From Selenomonadales bacterium (GTDB lineage Bacteria; Bacillota; Negativicutes; Sporomusales; UBA7701): 64,000 nt of DNA. The stretch covers positions 62,001 through 126,000 of the forward strand of contig JARKNV010000071.1 in assembly GCA_029976065.1 (NCBI GenBank), written 5' to 3'. Positions 8,066 to 16,661 of this stretch are shown in pieces (within the stretch, counting starts at the first letter, position 1; each line of letters opens with the position of its first letter). Below the pieces are notes generated by a model that was not told the origin of the DNA, ran no database searches, and saw only the letters and a list, made by a program, of their open reading frames with translations. The translations under genes and the position numbers were made by a program.

Positions 8066-8091
8066 CTTCGACATTTTTTGTATTATTCCCT
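8066..8091 (-). promoter_or_regulatory. Possible sigma-H-type promoter of pnp
   Basis: AGGGAAT (8091-8085), 12 bp, GTCGAAG (8072-8066): one mismatch in each half of the sigma-H consensus. The right half also contains TGTCGAA, the core of the Spo0A box, so it could instead be a Spo0A site. Confidence 0.35.
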
Positions 8092-8119
8092 TTTTTCCAG
8101 GGCGTAAACCGAAAGAAAC

Positions 8120-8147
8120 AACAAAAAAGCGGGGTGCCCCCCGCTTT
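8120..8147 (-). terminator. Rho-independent terminator after rpsO
   Basis: A 9-bp stem AAAGCGGGG/CCCCGCTTT (8147-8139 with 8134-8126) with a four-base loop; the T-rich side continues as TTTTTTGTTG. It starts four bases after the rpsO stop. Confidence 0.9.
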
Positions 8148-8150
8148 CCG

Positions 8151-8417
8151 TTACTTTCTAAGGTTGAGTTTTTCGAGGATAACCCGGTAGCGAGCAATAT
8201 CGTTATCCCGCAGGTAGTTGAGAAGGCCCCGGCGCTGGCCGACCATTTTCAAAAGGCCGCGGCGCGAATGATGATCCTTCTTGTGCTCCTTGAGATGTCC
8301 GGTGAGGTAGTTGATGCGCTCCGTCAGGATGGCGATCTGGACCTCAGGCGAACCGGTATCGCTGTCGTGCAGGCGATACTTTTCGATGAGCTGCTGCTTC
8401 AGTTCCGGTGTGAGCAT
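8151..8417 (-). CDS. rpsO: 30S ribosomal protein S15
   Basis: An 88-residue S15 protein with the signature [20 protein letters not shown]; it binds 16S rRNA at the central-domain three-way junction early in 30S assembly. The reading frame is open further upstream, but the start chosen at 8417 (MLTPELKQQ) matches the family and has AAAGGAGGG at the right distance. The gene has its own promoter and terminator between ribF and pnp. Confidence 0.97.
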   Translation of the reverse strand: MLTPELKQQLIEKYRLHDSDTGSPEVQIAILTERINYLTGHLKEHKKDHHSRRGLLKMVGQRRGLLNYLRDNDIARYRVILEKLNLRK

Positions 8418-8485
8418 GTGGTATTCCCTCCTTTTCCGTTGATCCCCAGTGGCCAAGACAATCGTCGGAGAGTCGATAATCCTCG

Positions 8486-8522
8486 CCATGGTTCCGCAGA
8501 TATTATACCCGGCCGGAACGGC
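8486..8522 (-). promoter_or_regulatory. rpsO leader stem, possible S15 autoregulatory site
   Basis: In the roughly 130-nt rpsO leader, GTTCCG (8519-8514) can pair with CGGAAC (8496-8491). Autogenous S15 leaders of varied structure are known in several bacteria, but the match to any specific class was not established. Confidence 0.25.
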
Positions 8523-8553
8523 AAAATTCACCGTCGGCTCGTGTACGCACTAT

Positions 8554-8583
8554 ATTCTACCATAAAAACTTTGCCCTTGTAAA
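8554..8583 (-). promoter_or_regulatory. Promoter of rpsO
   Basis: TTTACA (8583-8578), 18 bp, TAGAAT (8559-8554) on the minus strand. This is a fair sigma-A promoter in the gap after ribF. Confidence 0.6.
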
Positions 8584-8597
8584 CAAAACCGGGAAAC

Positions 8598-9518
8598 TTA
8601 TTTGTAATATTCTTCAGCGGCGGCAACATCGCGGGCTATCTGGCTTTTCAGCTCCTCTTCGCCGGCGAAGGCACGCTCGTCGCGGAGTTTGGCGAGAAAA
8701 TCGACCGCGATGGTATGGCCGTAAAGATCGGCGGTAAAATCGCGCAGATGGACCTCGATGCGGTGCGAATTGTCCGCGAATGTCGGGTTGTTGCCGATGT
8801 TCACCACGCCGCGGTAACGGCGGCCGCCGGTATGCACATAAGCGGCGTACACGCCGTCAGCGGGAACGATCTGCCCATCGGCAGCGGCGATGTTGGCGGT
8901 GGGGAACCCGAGGCCGCGGCCCCTGCCCTCCCCCGGGGCGACCGTGCCGGCTACCCGGAAAGGCCGCCCGAGCAGCGGCGCTGCCTCGGCCACGTTGCCG
9001 GCGAGGATGAGCTGGCGGATAAGCGTGCTGCTGACCAGGACGCCGTCCACTTCCACAGCGGGGTGGATGAGCACTTCAAAACCGAGGCGGCGGCCGGCGG
9101 CGGCCAGGAACTCGGGCGTGCCTGCACCGCGGTGCCCGAAGGAATAGTTCGGGCCGACCACCACCAAAGCGGGGCGGAGATTATCGACAAGCAGGCCGAT
9201 AAAAGCGTCGGGGCTTAGCTGCAGGAAAGCGCGGTCGAAATCGACCGACAGCAGTACGTCGGCGCCGAGGCCGGCGATTAAGTCGCTCTTGTACTCTGGC
9301 GTCGCCAGGAGTGGTGGGCAACGGTCGGGTGCGATGACCGACAACGGATGATTGCCGAAGGTGAACACGACACTCGTGCCGCCGGCCTCCTGGGCGCGGG
9401 AGACGGCCTGTCGGATGATCCGCTGGTGGCCGACGTGCAATCCGTCGAATGTGCCCAAAGCAACGGCGGTTTTGTTGAATCGGCCGTTTACTTCGGACAG
9501 CCGGGAAAAAACTTCCAT
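8598..9518 (-). CDS. ribF: Bifunctional riboflavin kinase / FAD synthetase
   Basis: Makes FMN from riboflavin and ATP, then FAD from FMN and ATP. The N-terminal nucleotidyltransferase domain has GTFDGLHVGHQ (22-32) and NYSFGHRGAGTPEFL; the C-terminal kinase domain has GRGLGFPTANI and EVHLRDF. The 306-residue length is normal. It lies 18 bases after truB, which it follows in the nusA operon, and AAAGGAG precedes the ATG. Confidence 0.97.
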   Translation of the reverse strand: MEVFSRLSEVNGRFNKTAVALGTFDGLHVGHQRIIRQAVSRAQEAGGTSVVFTFGNHPLSVIAPDRCPPLLATPEYKSDLIAGLGADVLLSVDFDRAFLQLSPDAFIGLLVDNLRPALVVVGPNYSFGHRGAGTPEFLAAAGRRLGFEVLIHPAVEVDGVLVSSTLIRQLILAGNVAEAAPLLGRPFRVAGTVAPGEGRGRGLGFPTANIAAADGQIVPADGVYAAYVHTGGRRYRGVVNIGNNPTFADNSHRIEVHLRDFTADLYGHTIAVDFLAKLRDERAFAGEEELKSQIARDVAAAEEYYK

Positions 9519-9536
9519 AACCTTCTCCTTTAGTGT

Positions 9537-10418
9537 TTAAGGGGTCGGGGCGAGAACTTTCAAGGGGCTGAGCATATCATCATCATCGGCGCGTCTCGCG
9601 ATGCCGAGCAGACCGCCGCGGCGGGAGTAGACCGCGTACAGCCCGGGCCCATCGGCGACGCCGCAGGCGATCGTCTGGCCGTGCCCAAAGCGGGCGGCCT
9701 CATCCTCGTCCAGCATGACGCGGGGCAAATGGCGGACGGCGTAATCGCCAGGAAGCACGGCAGCATCCGGCGCGGCGGCAATTTCCTCAAGCGTTTTCGC
9801 CTCTGCGAGGGTAAAGTCCCCCACCCTCGTCCTCACCAGGAAGGTCATAACCGCCGGAATACCGCAGCGGGCACCGACGTCGGCGCACAACGAACGGATA
9901 TAAGTGCCTTTGGAACAGGTTACGTCGAACAGGATCGCCGGCGCGGCGACCCTCACGATACTGATGGCGGAAATCGTAATGGCGCGGGGCCGGCGCTCGA
10001 CTTCGACCCCGGCACGGGCCAGCTCGTACAGCTTGCGGCCCCCGACCTTTATGGCCGAGTGCATGGGCGGCACCTGCTCGCTTTCCCCCAGGAAGGAGGC
10101 AAGGACGGCGGCTGCCTGCTTTTCCGCCGGCATGACAAAACTGGGGCAAGAATCGATCACCTCGCCGCTGTCGTCCCCGCTGTCGGTGGCGTAGCCGAAA
10201 GTAAGTTCAACCCGATAGTCTTTGTCGGCCTCGGCGGCAAACTCGATCAGCCTGGTGGCTTGTCCGATAAACACCGGCAGCACGCCGGCCGCAGCCGGGT
10301 CCAGCGTGCCGGCGTGACCGACTTTTTTGAGACCGTAAACCCGTCGCAGGAATGACACCACGTCGTGGGACGTCATCCCCGGAGGTTTGAGCACATTTAC
10401 GATGCCGGCGGCGTTCAT
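9537..10418 (-). CDS. truB: tRNA pseudouridine(55) synthase
   Basis: Isomerises U55 in the T-loop of tRNAs. Motif I is KVGHAGTLDPAAAGVLPV, with the catalytic aspartate at residue 40. KGTYIRSLCADVG and a C-terminal PUA-like segment follow. 293 residues, normal length. The ATG overlaps the nrnA stop as ATGA, so translation is coupled. Confidence 0.97.
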   Translation of the reverse strand: MNAAGIVNVLKPPGMTSHDVVSFLRRVYGLKKVGHAGTLDPAAAGVLPVFIGQATRLIEFAAEADKDYRVELTFGYATDSGDDSGEVIDSCPSFVMPAEKQAAAVLASFLGESEQVPPMHSAIKVGGRKLYELARAGVEVERRPRAITISAISIVRVAAPAILFDVTCSKGTYIRSLCADVGARCGIPAVMTFLVRTRVGDFTLAEAKTLEEIAAAPDAAVLPGDYAVRHLPRVMLDEDEAARFGHGQTIACGVADGPGLYAVYSRRGGLLGIARRADDDDMLSPLKVLAPTP

Positions 10419-11371
10419 AGCCCGGACTCGGCCAGGAGCTGCTCGGCGGCCTTCAGAACCTCTTTTTTTGCTGCCTTAAGCCCCTTCCCCACCGTGCAGC
10501 CGGAAGCGCGGGCGTGGCCGCCGCCCCCGAAGGCGAGCGCCAGGCGGCTGACATCGCAGCGGCGGGAACGAAAACTGACCCGGGTGGCGGTATCGTCCAC
10601 CGGCTTGAACATGATGGCGATCTCCACCCCTTCGATGTTGCGGGGATAATTGATGTAGCCTTCAGTTGTCTCGGCGGCGTTCTCGATACTTTCGGCAGCG
10701 ACCGTTATAGCCGCGATGCGGCCGGCGGCAAACACTTCCAGGCTGTCGAGCACGCTGCGGAGGGTCATGATGCTGTCGAGCGGCTTGGTATCCAACTGTT
10801 CGGAAATGATGTGAGGCTCGGCGCCGCAGTCGATGAGGTCGGCGGCATGGCGCAGGGTGGCGGCCGTCGCGTTCGCGTAGCGGAAAAAGCCGCAGTCGGT
10901 GGCGATGGCGGTGTAAAGATTGACGGCCATGTCCGCCGTAATCGGCAGCTTCATGAGGTGGAGAAGGTCGAGGACGATCTCCCCGGTAGCGGCAGCTTGG
11001 CTGTCGATATACCAGAAATCGGCGAACTGCGTGTTGGAGATATGGTGATCGATATTGAGCATATTGGTGCTTGCAGCTGCCTCTTTGACGCCGGTTATCC
11101 GGTCGGCATCGCTCGCGTCGAGGACGACAAGCAAGTCGGCCTCGACCGGGCCGTCCGGACGGCGGATCAGTTCGGAACCGGGCAGGAAGCGGTATACGGC
11201 CGGCACCTCGTCGTCGAGGAGCAGGGTCACCTGCTTGCCTTGCGCCGTCAACGGGGCATAAAGAGCCAGCATCGAGCCCAGCGAATCGCCGTCAGGATGG
11301 ATGTGGCCGGTGATTATGATGCTCCGGGCATCGAAAATCATTTTCGCCGCGCGACGAAGGGAAATCTCCAT
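10415..11371 (-). CDS. nrnA: DHH-family oligoribonuclease / pAp phosphatase NrnA
   Basis: Degrades short oligoribonucleotides left by PNPase and other RNases, and dephosphorylates 3'-phosphoadenosine 5'-phosphate. The DHH domain has GHIHPDGDSLGS (22-33), VLDASDADR and DHHISNT; the DHHA1 domain ends with GGGGHARASGC, which binds substrate. The start at 11371 (MEISLRRAAK) is two bases after the rbfA stop with GGAGAGG before it; the open frame upstream of that overlaps rbfA and is not used. 318 residues. Confidence 0.95.
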   Translation of the reverse strand: MEISLRRAAKMIFDARSIIITGHIHPDGDSLGSMLALYAPLTAQGKQVTLLLDDEVPAVYRFLPGSELIRRPDGPVEADLLVVLDASDADRITGVKEAAASTNMLNIDHHISNTQFADFWYIDSQAAATGEIVLDLLHLMKLPITADMAVNLYTAIATDCGFFRYANATAATLRHAADLIDCGAEPHIISEQLDTKPLDSIMTLRSVLDSLEVFAAGRIAAITVAAESIENAAETTEGYINYPRNIEGVEIAIMFKPVDDTATRVSFRSRRCDVSRLALAFGGGGHARASGCTVGKGLKAAKKEVLKAAEQLLAESGL

Positions 11372-11373
11372 CG

Positions 11374-11730
11374 TTACCTCTCCGCCTCTTCGCGCTTGAT
11401 TTTCGCCAGCAGTTCGTTGATGCGGACGCTGTGTTCGAAGGACTCGTCGAGATGAAGGGTCAGTTCGGGGGTGAACCGCAGCTTGATGCGCTTGCCGATC
11501 TCGCTGCGGAGATGCCCCACAGCCTTCTGCAGCGCCTGCCAAGTAGCCGCCTTCTCCTCCTCGCTGCCCATCAGGCTCATAAACGCCTTGGCGGCGCGCA
11601 GGTCGCCGGTGACCTCCACCCGCGTGACGGTGACGAAGCCGATCCGCGGGTCTTTAAGCTCGGTGAGGATTATTTTGCTGAGCTCTTGTTTGATGAACTC
11701 CTGCACCTTTTCCGTGCGTAACTGGCTCAT
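11374..11730 (-). CDS. rbfA: 30S ribosome-binding factor A
   Basis: Assembly factor that binds the 5' end of 16S rRNA in immature 30S subunits. The 118-residue KH-fold protein has LKDPRIGFVTVTRVEVTGDLR-like family sequence near residues 25-45 and a C-terminal FDES-like LDESFEHSVRI. ATG at 11730 was preferred over 11736 because GGGGG is then about seven bases away. It is next to infB in the nusA operon. Confidence 0.95.
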   Translation of the reverse strand: MSQLRTEKVQEFIKQELSKIILTELKDPRIGFVTVTRVEVTGDLRAAKAFMSLMGSEEEKAATWQALQKAVGHLRSEIGKRIKLRFTPELTLHLDESFEHSVRINELLAKIKREEAER

Positions 11731-11748
11731 TGTCATTCCCCCGCTTTG

Positions 11749-14292
11749 TTAGCTGGGCTTAACCTGTTCCATCGTGAACGCCTCGATGACGTCGCCTTCC
11801 TTGATGTCGCGGAAGCGCTCAATGGTAATGCCGCATTCGTAGCCGGCGGCGACCTCTTTGACATCGTCCTTGAAGCGCCTCAGCGACTCGATCTTGCCCT
11901 CGTGGATGACGATGCCGTTGCGGATGATGCGCACCTGCGACGAATTGGTGATTTTGCCTTCCAGCACGTACGAGCCGGCGACGATCGCCTTGGGTACGGA
12001 AATAAGCTGCCGCACCTCTACACGGCCGAGCACGACCTCCTTGAACTCGGGGGCGAGCATGCCGGTCATGGCGGCCTCGACGTCGTTGATCGCCTCATAG
12101 ATGACGCGGTAGAGACGGATGTCGATCTTTTCCTTGTCGGCAGCCTGGCGGGCATTGGCGTCCGGGCGGACATTGAAGCCGATAATCAGCGCGTTGGCGG
12201 TCGAAGCCAGCATGACGTCCGTCTCGTTGATCGCGCCTACGCCGGCGTGGACGATGTTGACCCGCACCTCTTTGTTCTTCAGGTTGAGCAGCGACTGGCG
12301 CAGAGCCTCGATCGAGCCCTGTACGTCGGCCTTGACGACGATGTTCAGGTCCTTGAGGCTGCCCTCCTGGATGTGCTTGAACAGATCGTCGAGGGAAACC
12401 TTCTGGGTCTGGGCCTGCTCCTCGGTCCTTTTTTTGGCGACCCGCTTCTCGGCGACCGCCCTGGCAACCCGCTCGTCGACGGCGTACAGCACGTCGCCGG
12501 CCTGGGGGACGTCGGACAGGCCGAGCACCTCCACCGGCGATGACGGCAGCGCTTTCTTCACCTTGTCGCCGCGGTCGTTGATCATCGCCCGCACCTTGCC
12601 GTAAGCCACCCCGGCGATAATCGAATCGCCAACATGGAGGGTGCCTTTCTGCACGAGGACGGTGGCCACCGGACCGCGGCCCTTGTCGAGCTGGGCCTCG
12701 ATGATCGTGCCGAGAGCCTGCCGGTTGGGATTGGCCCTCAGGTCGCCCATCTCGGCGACCAGCAAGATCATCTCCATCAGATCGGGAAGGCCCTGTTTCG
12801 TGTACGCGGAGACAGGCACCATGATCGTATCGCCGCCCCAATCCTCGGGCAGCAGGCCGTGATCGGACAACTGTTGCTTGACCCGGTCGGGGTTGGCGCC
12901 GGGACGGTCCATCTTGTTGATCGCCACGATCACCGGCACCTTGGCGGCCTTGGCGTGGTTGAGAGCCTCGATCGTCTGGGGCATGACGCCGTCGTCGGCG
13001 GCCACGACCAGGATAGCGATGTCGGTTACGTTGGCGCCGCGGGCCCGCATGGCGGTAAACGCCTCGTGGCCGGGCGTGTCAAGGAAGACGATGCGCTTGC
13101 CCTGATGGTTGACCTGGTAAGCGCCGATATGCTGGGTTATCCCGCCGGCTTCCGAGGCGGTGATGTTCGTCTGGCGGATGGCGTCGAGCAGCGACGTCTT
13201 GCCGTGGTCGACATGGCCCATGATCGTGACGACCGGCGGACGCGGCAGAAGGCTGGCGGGATCGTCCTCGATGGCGGCGATCTCGGTCGGGTCGGCCTCA
13301 GGCGGCAGTTCCTCGACGGTCACGCCGAACTCGCTGCCGAGGATAACGGCGGTTTCGAAGTCGATCTCCTGGTTGATGGTCGCCAGAATACCGAGGCCCA
13401 TGAGCTTCTTGATGATCTCGCTGACCTCACGGCCCATCTTGGCCGCCAGGTCTTTAACGGTGAGCAGCGGGCCGACCTTGATGTTTGTCGGCCGCTGCGG
13501 TTCAGGCTTAGCCGTCTGCGGGCGGAATTGGCCGCCCGGGGCGTGACGGGATGGGGCCGACGACCCTCTGCGGCCGTTGCCGCCCCGGTCGGAATACGGT
13601 TTACCCTGACCGCCGCGCTGCGGGCCGCCTCGCGGCGGTCCACCGGCCGGTCTTCCGCCCTGCGGCGGCTGGCCGGGCCTGGGCGGTCCGCCGGCCGGTC
13701 TTCCGCCCTGCGGCGGTTGGCCTGGCCTGGGGGCTCCCATGGGGGGGCGGCCCTGCTGCTGCCCCATCGGCGGACGGGGCGCGCCCGGACGCGGTCCCTG
13801 GCCCTGATAAGGCGGCTGGCCGGGGCGCGGTCCCTGACTCATGGGCGGGCGGGGCGCACCGGGGCGCTGCGGGCCGACGGCAACCTGGCCGCCGGGACGC
13901 GGTCCCTGGCCCTGATAAGGCGGCTGGCCGGGACGCGGACCGCCGCCCACCGGCGGACGGGCACCGGGCTGCTGAGGCGGCTGGCCGGGACGTTGCGGGC
14001 CGACGGCTACCTGGCCGCCGGGGCGTTGACCCTGGGCCTGGAAAGGCGGCTGCCCAGGACGCGGACCCTGAGGTGGGAGCGGCGGTCGGCCGGGCGCCTG
14101 CGCAGGTTTGGGCGCGTCTTCCGGCGTGCCGGTTTTGCGCGCGAAGGTGCGGTCGATGATCGCCTTCTCGGCATCTTCAAGGCTTGCCATATGGTTCTTG
14201 ACGGTTATGTTGTTGCGAGCAAGGATGTCGATGATAACCTTGCTTGTAGTGTTATAATCTTTAGCTAATTCGTAGACACGGTATTTGGACAT
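11749..14292 (-). CDS. infB: Translation initiation factor IF-2
   Basis: GTPase that places fMet-tRNA in the 30S P site and promotes subunit joining. 847 residues. The N-terminal IF2_N domain (residues 1-50, [18 protein letters not shown]) is followed by a long Pro/Gly/Gln/Arg linker from about 60 to 265, then a second IF2_N ([19 protein letters not shown]). The G domain has [20 protein letters not shown] and NKMDRPGAN; the remaining domains end with the fMet-tRNA-binding C2 domain. The linker is built from near-identical repeats. The gene is co-transcribed with nusA upstream and rbfA downstream. Confidence 0.98.
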   Translation of the reverse strand: MSKYRVYELAKDYNTTSKVIIDILARNNITVKNHMASLEDAEKAIIDRTFARKTGTPEDAPKPAQAPGRPPLPPQGPRPGQPPFQAQGQRPGGQVAVGPQRPGQPPQQPGARPPVGGGPRPGQPPYQGQGPRPGGQVAVGPQRPGAPRPPMSQGPRPGQPPYQGQGPRPGAPRPPMGQQQGRPPMGAPRPGQPPQGGRPAGGPPRPGQPPQGGRPAGGPPRGGPQRGGQGKPYSDRGGNGRRGSSAPSRHAPGGQFRPQTAKPEPQRPTNIKVGPLLTVKDLAAKMGREVSEIIKKLMGLGILATINQEIDFETAVILGSEFGVTVEELPPEADPTEIAAIEDDPASLLPRPPVVTIMGHVDHGKTSLLDAIRQTNITASEAGGITQHIGAYQVNHQGKRIVFLDTPGHEAFTAMRARGANVTDIAILVVAADDGVMPQTIEALNHAKAAKVPVIVAINKMDRPGANPDRVKQQLSDHGLLPEDWGGDTIMVPVSAYTKQGLPDLMEMILLVAEMGDLRANPNRQALGTIIEAQLDKGRGPVATVLVQKGTLHVGDSIIAGVAYGKVRAMINDRGDKVKKALPSSPVEVLGLSDVPQAGDVLYAVDERVARAVAEKRVAKKRTEEQAQTQKVSLDDLFKHIQEGSLKDLNIVVKADVQGSIEALRQSLLNLKNKEVRVNIVHAGVGAINETDVMLASTANALIIGFNVRPDANARQAADKEKIDIRLYRVIYEAINDVEAAMTGMLAPEFKEVVLGRVEVRQLISVPKAIVAGSYVLEGKITNSSQVRIIRNGIVIHEGKIESLRRFKDDVKEVAAGYECGITIERFRDIKEGDVIEAFTMEQVKPS
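13560..14110 (-). repeat. Degenerate tandem repeats encoding the IF-2 linker
   Basis: The DNA repeats variants of units encoding [36 protein letters not shown] and [10 protein letters not shown]. At least two copies of the [16 protein letters not shown] unit and three of the [12 protein letters not shown] type are seen. Such regions change length by slippage and are often misassembled. Confidence 0.8.
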
Positions 14293-14326
14293 TCATCCAC
14301 CCCCAAAATTTTCCCGCCGATAAAGC

Positions 14327-14632
14327 TCAGCCCTTCAGCGCCTCTCCGATCGCCTTGGCGAAGCCGGCGTCGGTAACGGCGAGCGCGGCCCGGGACGGTC
14401 TCCCGGTGGCGTGGCCCAGCTCGTCTTTGGAAAGTCCTTCATGGTACGCGACCTGATGATATGCCGCCAGGTCGCGGTAACTTTTTTTCGTGTTGTCGGA
14501 GGCATCGGCAGCGATCAGCACGAGCCTGGCTTTGCCGGCCCGCACGGCATGCTCGACGGCCACTTCGCCTGAAGCAAGCTTGCCGGCTTTCTGGGCAAAA
14601 CCGAGCAGCGGCAGCAGCTTGGCGCGGTTCAT
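14327..14632 (-). CDS. ylxQ: L7Ae/L30e family RNA-binding protein (YlxQ)
   Basis: A 101-residue kink-turn RNA-binding protein of the ribosomal L7Ae type: [40 protein letters not shown] and DASDNTKKSY. It always sits between ylxR and infB in Firmicutes; its RNA target is not clearly defined. The start at 14632 overlaps the rnpM stop as ATGA. Confidence 0.9.
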   Translation of the reverse strand: MNRAKLLPLLGFAQKAGKLASGEVAVEHAVRAGKARLVLIAADASDNTKKSYRDLAAYHQVAYHEGLSKDELGHATGRPSRAALAVTDAGFAKAIGEALKG

Positions 14633-14895
14633 GGCTGCCTGAGGCCGGCCCTGAGCGCGGCGAACACTTCTTCGCTGATCGCATGCTCCAGCGCCTTCTC
14701 CAGGCGTTTCGCCTTGACCGCCTTCGCCAAGCATTCCTCGCTCGGGCAGACATAGGCGCCACGCCCGGCCTTCTTGCCGCTGGGATCGAGAAGGATCTCA
14801 CCTTCGGGGGTCCGCACCACCCGCAGCAGCTCCTTCTTCGTCTTCATACTCTGGCAGCCTACGCACATCCGCTGGGGAATCTTCTTCTGCTTCAT
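14629..14895 (-). CDS. rnpM: RNase P modulator RnpM (YlxR)
   Basis: An 88-residue protein of the YlxR family (DUF448): [20 protein letters not shown], followed by [18 protein letters not shown]. Its four cysteines resemble a zinc-ribbon but the family fold binds RNA. YlxR/RnpM has been reported to bind and modulate RNase P. ATG at 14895 was chosen because AGGGG lies eight bases upstream; GTG at 14904 is the longer alternative. Confidence 0.92.
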   Translation of the reverse strand: MKQKKIPQRMCVGCQSMKTKKELLRVVRTPEGEILLDPSGKKAGRGAYVCPSEECLAKAVKAKRLEKALEHAISEEVFAALRAGLRQP

Positions 14896-14910
14896 CCGAT
14901 TCACCCCTTA

Positions 14911-15957
14911 TTACAGCGGCGCCGTCTGGACCTGGGACTCGCTCTTGATATCGATCTTCCAGCCGGTCAGCTTGGCGGCCAGCCGGGCGTTTTGCCCTTC
15001 CTTGCCGATGGCGAGTGACAGCTGGTAATCCGGGACGACAACCCGCGACGCTTTTTCGGTCTCGTTGACGTCGACGGCGACCACCTTCGCCGGGCTCAAA
15101 GCGTTGGCAATGTATTTGGCCGGGTCGGCGTTCCACTTCACGATGTCGATCTTCTCGCCTTTGAGCTCGTTGACGATCGTCTGCACCCGCATGCCCTTGT
15201 GGCCCACGCAGGCGCCGACCGGATCGACGTTCTCGTCGCGGGAATGGACGGCAATCTTCGAACGCAGCCCGGGCTCGCGGGCCACCGACTTGATCTCGAC
15301 GACGCCGTCGTGGATCTCGGGAACCTCGAGTTCGAACAGGCGTTTAAGCAGACCGGGATGAGTGCGGGAAACAAGTATCTGCGGCCCTTTGGTCGTCTTC
15401 TTGACCTCGATGATATACGTTTTTATCCGGTCGCTGTGGCGGTACACCTCGCCGGGAATCTGCTCGGACGGCTGGAGGATGGCCTCCGCCTTGCCAAGAT
15501 CGACGAAAACGTTCTTGGCTTCGATACGCTGCACGATGCCGGTGACGATATCGCTCTCCCGGTTGGAATACTCTTCGTAGATTATGCCGCGTTCAGCCTC
15601 GCGGATACGCTGCACGACAACCTGCTTGGCGGTCTGGGCGGCGATGCGGCCGAAATTCTTCGGTGTAACCTCAAGCTCGACCACATCCTCGAGGATGTAA
15701 CGCGGGTCGATCTCCTTCGCCTCGGCGAGGGAAATCTCCAGCCGCGGATCGGTAACCTCCTCCACGACTGACTTGCGGGCATAAACGTGAATCTCGCCGG
15801 TTTCGCGGTCCAGTGCCACGCGGACATTCTGGGCCGAACTGAAATTACGCTTGTAGGCCGAAATCAGGGCCGCCTCGATGGCGTCGAACAACACCTCCGG
15901 CGCGATCCCCTTCTCCCTTCCCAACTGTTCGAAAGCCTGCATAAACTCTGCATTCAT
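14911..15957 (-). CDS. nusA: Transcription termination/antitermination protein NusA
   Basis: Binds RNA polymerase and nascent RNA to modulate pausing, termination and antitermination. 348 residues: N-terminal RNAP-binding domain (1-125), S1 domain (about 135-200, [20 protein letters not shown]), then two KH domains ([15 protein letters not shown] and [20 protein letters not shown]). It lacks the acidic C-terminal repeats of enterobacterial NusA, as is normal for Firmicutes. Confidence 0.97.
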   Translation of the reverse strand: MNAEFMQAFEQLGREKGIAPEVLFDAIEAALISAYKRNFSSAQNVRVALDRETGEIHVYARKSVVEEVTDPRLEISLAEAKEIDPRYILEDVVELEVTPKNFGRIAAQTAKQVVVQRIREAERGIIYEEYSNRESDIVTGIVQRIEAKNVFVDLGKAEAILQPSEQIPGEVYRHSDRIKTYIIEVKKTTKGPQILVSRTHPGLLKRLFELEVPEIHDGVVEIKSVAREPGLRSKIAVHSRDENVDPVGACVGHKGMRVQTIVNELKGEKIDIVKWNADPAKYIANALSPAKVVAVDVNETEKASRVVVPDYQLSLAIGKEGQNARLAAKLTGWKIDIKSESQVQTAPL

Positions 15958-15992
15958 TTTGGTTCTCTACCCCCTATTCAATTTTCGCTATG

Positions 15993-16451
15993 TTAAAACT
16001 CCACGTGCAGCCTCACCAGCGAGGCCTGATCACGGGAAATGCTCATAGGGCTGCCGTCGATATCGAGGCTTATGGCACCGTCGTCGGCGGACAGCAGGGT
16101 GCCGACGAGCGTCTTCTTGCCGTTGACCGGGGCAAACGTGTGGACTTCGACCTTGTCGCCGATGTGGCGGGCGAAATCCTTGGCCTTCTTCAGCGGCCGG
16201 TCGAGACCGGGCGACGATACCTCCAGGAAATAGCTGTCCTTGATGGGGTCGAGCTCGTCGAGCTTCTGCTCGAGGCGCTCGCTCACCCACTGGCAGTCGT
16301 CGACGCCTATGCCGCCGTCTTTGCCGAGGAATACGCGCAGATACCAGTCGCGCTCCTTGACGTACTCGACATCTACAAGCTCCAGGGCCGTACCTTTTAT
16401 AATCTCGGTTACCAGTTTCTCCACCAGGCTTTCGATATCTTTCGCCGCCAT
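15993..16451 (-). CDS. rimP: Ribosome maturation factor RimP
   Basis: Needed for 30S maturation, acting at the S12/S5 assembly stage. 152 residues with ELVDVEYVKERDWYLRVFL and FLEVSSPGLDRPLKK, the RimP signature. ATG at 16451 has GGAG nine bases upstream; the in-frame TTG at 16460 lies directly on that Shine-Dalgarno and was rejected. First gene of the nusA-infB operon, with a strong promoter 160 bases upstream. Confidence 0.95.
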   Translation of the reverse strand: MAAKDIESLVEKLVTEIIKGTALELVDVEYVKERDWYLRVFLGKDGGIGVDDCQWVSERLEQKLDELDPIKDSYFLEVSSPGLDRPLKKAKDFARHIGDKVEVHTFAPVNGKKTLVGTLLSADDGAISLDIDGSPMSISRDQASLVRLHVEF

Positions 16452-16563
16452 ATAGATCAACTCCGTCCGTTTCAGATTAGCGGCCGCAGAACCGGCCTCG
16501 TCTTAGTTTAGCCTGGGCAGTTGCCCCTCATACTGTCAGGCAGCGCCGCGGCCATAAGATGAA

Positions 16564-16585
16564 AGAGTGGGTTTATACCCACTCT
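16564..16585 (-). promoter_or_regulatory. Perfect hairpin in the rimP leader
   Basis: AGAGTGGGT/ACCCACTCT forms a 9-bp stem with a TTAT-type loop about 25 nt after the predicted transcription start, followed on the minus strand by TTCATCTTAT. It could be an attenuator or a 5' stabilising hairpin; the U-tract is too weak for a confident terminator. Confidence 0.5.
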
Positions 16586-16614
16586 CACTCGTGCAACAGC
16601 TGCATACCAGAAAT

Positions 16615-16643
16615 ATTATAACACTTCAGGGTAGAATTTACAA
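16615..16643 (-). promoter_or_regulatory. Promoter of the rimP-nusA-infB operon
   Basis: TTGTAA (16643-16638), a 17-bp spacer and TATAAT (16620-16615) on the minus strand, just downstream of the polC stop. This is a strong sigma-A match. Confidence 0.85.
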
Positions 16644-16661
16644 CCTTGGAATGCAAATAAA

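Noticed and set aside
8418-8531. Longer N-terminus for rpsO
   Set aside because: S15 is about 88-89 residues and the AAAGGAGGG before 8417 fits; the region upstream is leader.
12634-14268. Plus-strand Arg/Ala/Gly-rich frame opposite infB
   Set aside because: It is the complement of the IF-2 coding sequence and its repeats; there is no independent signal.
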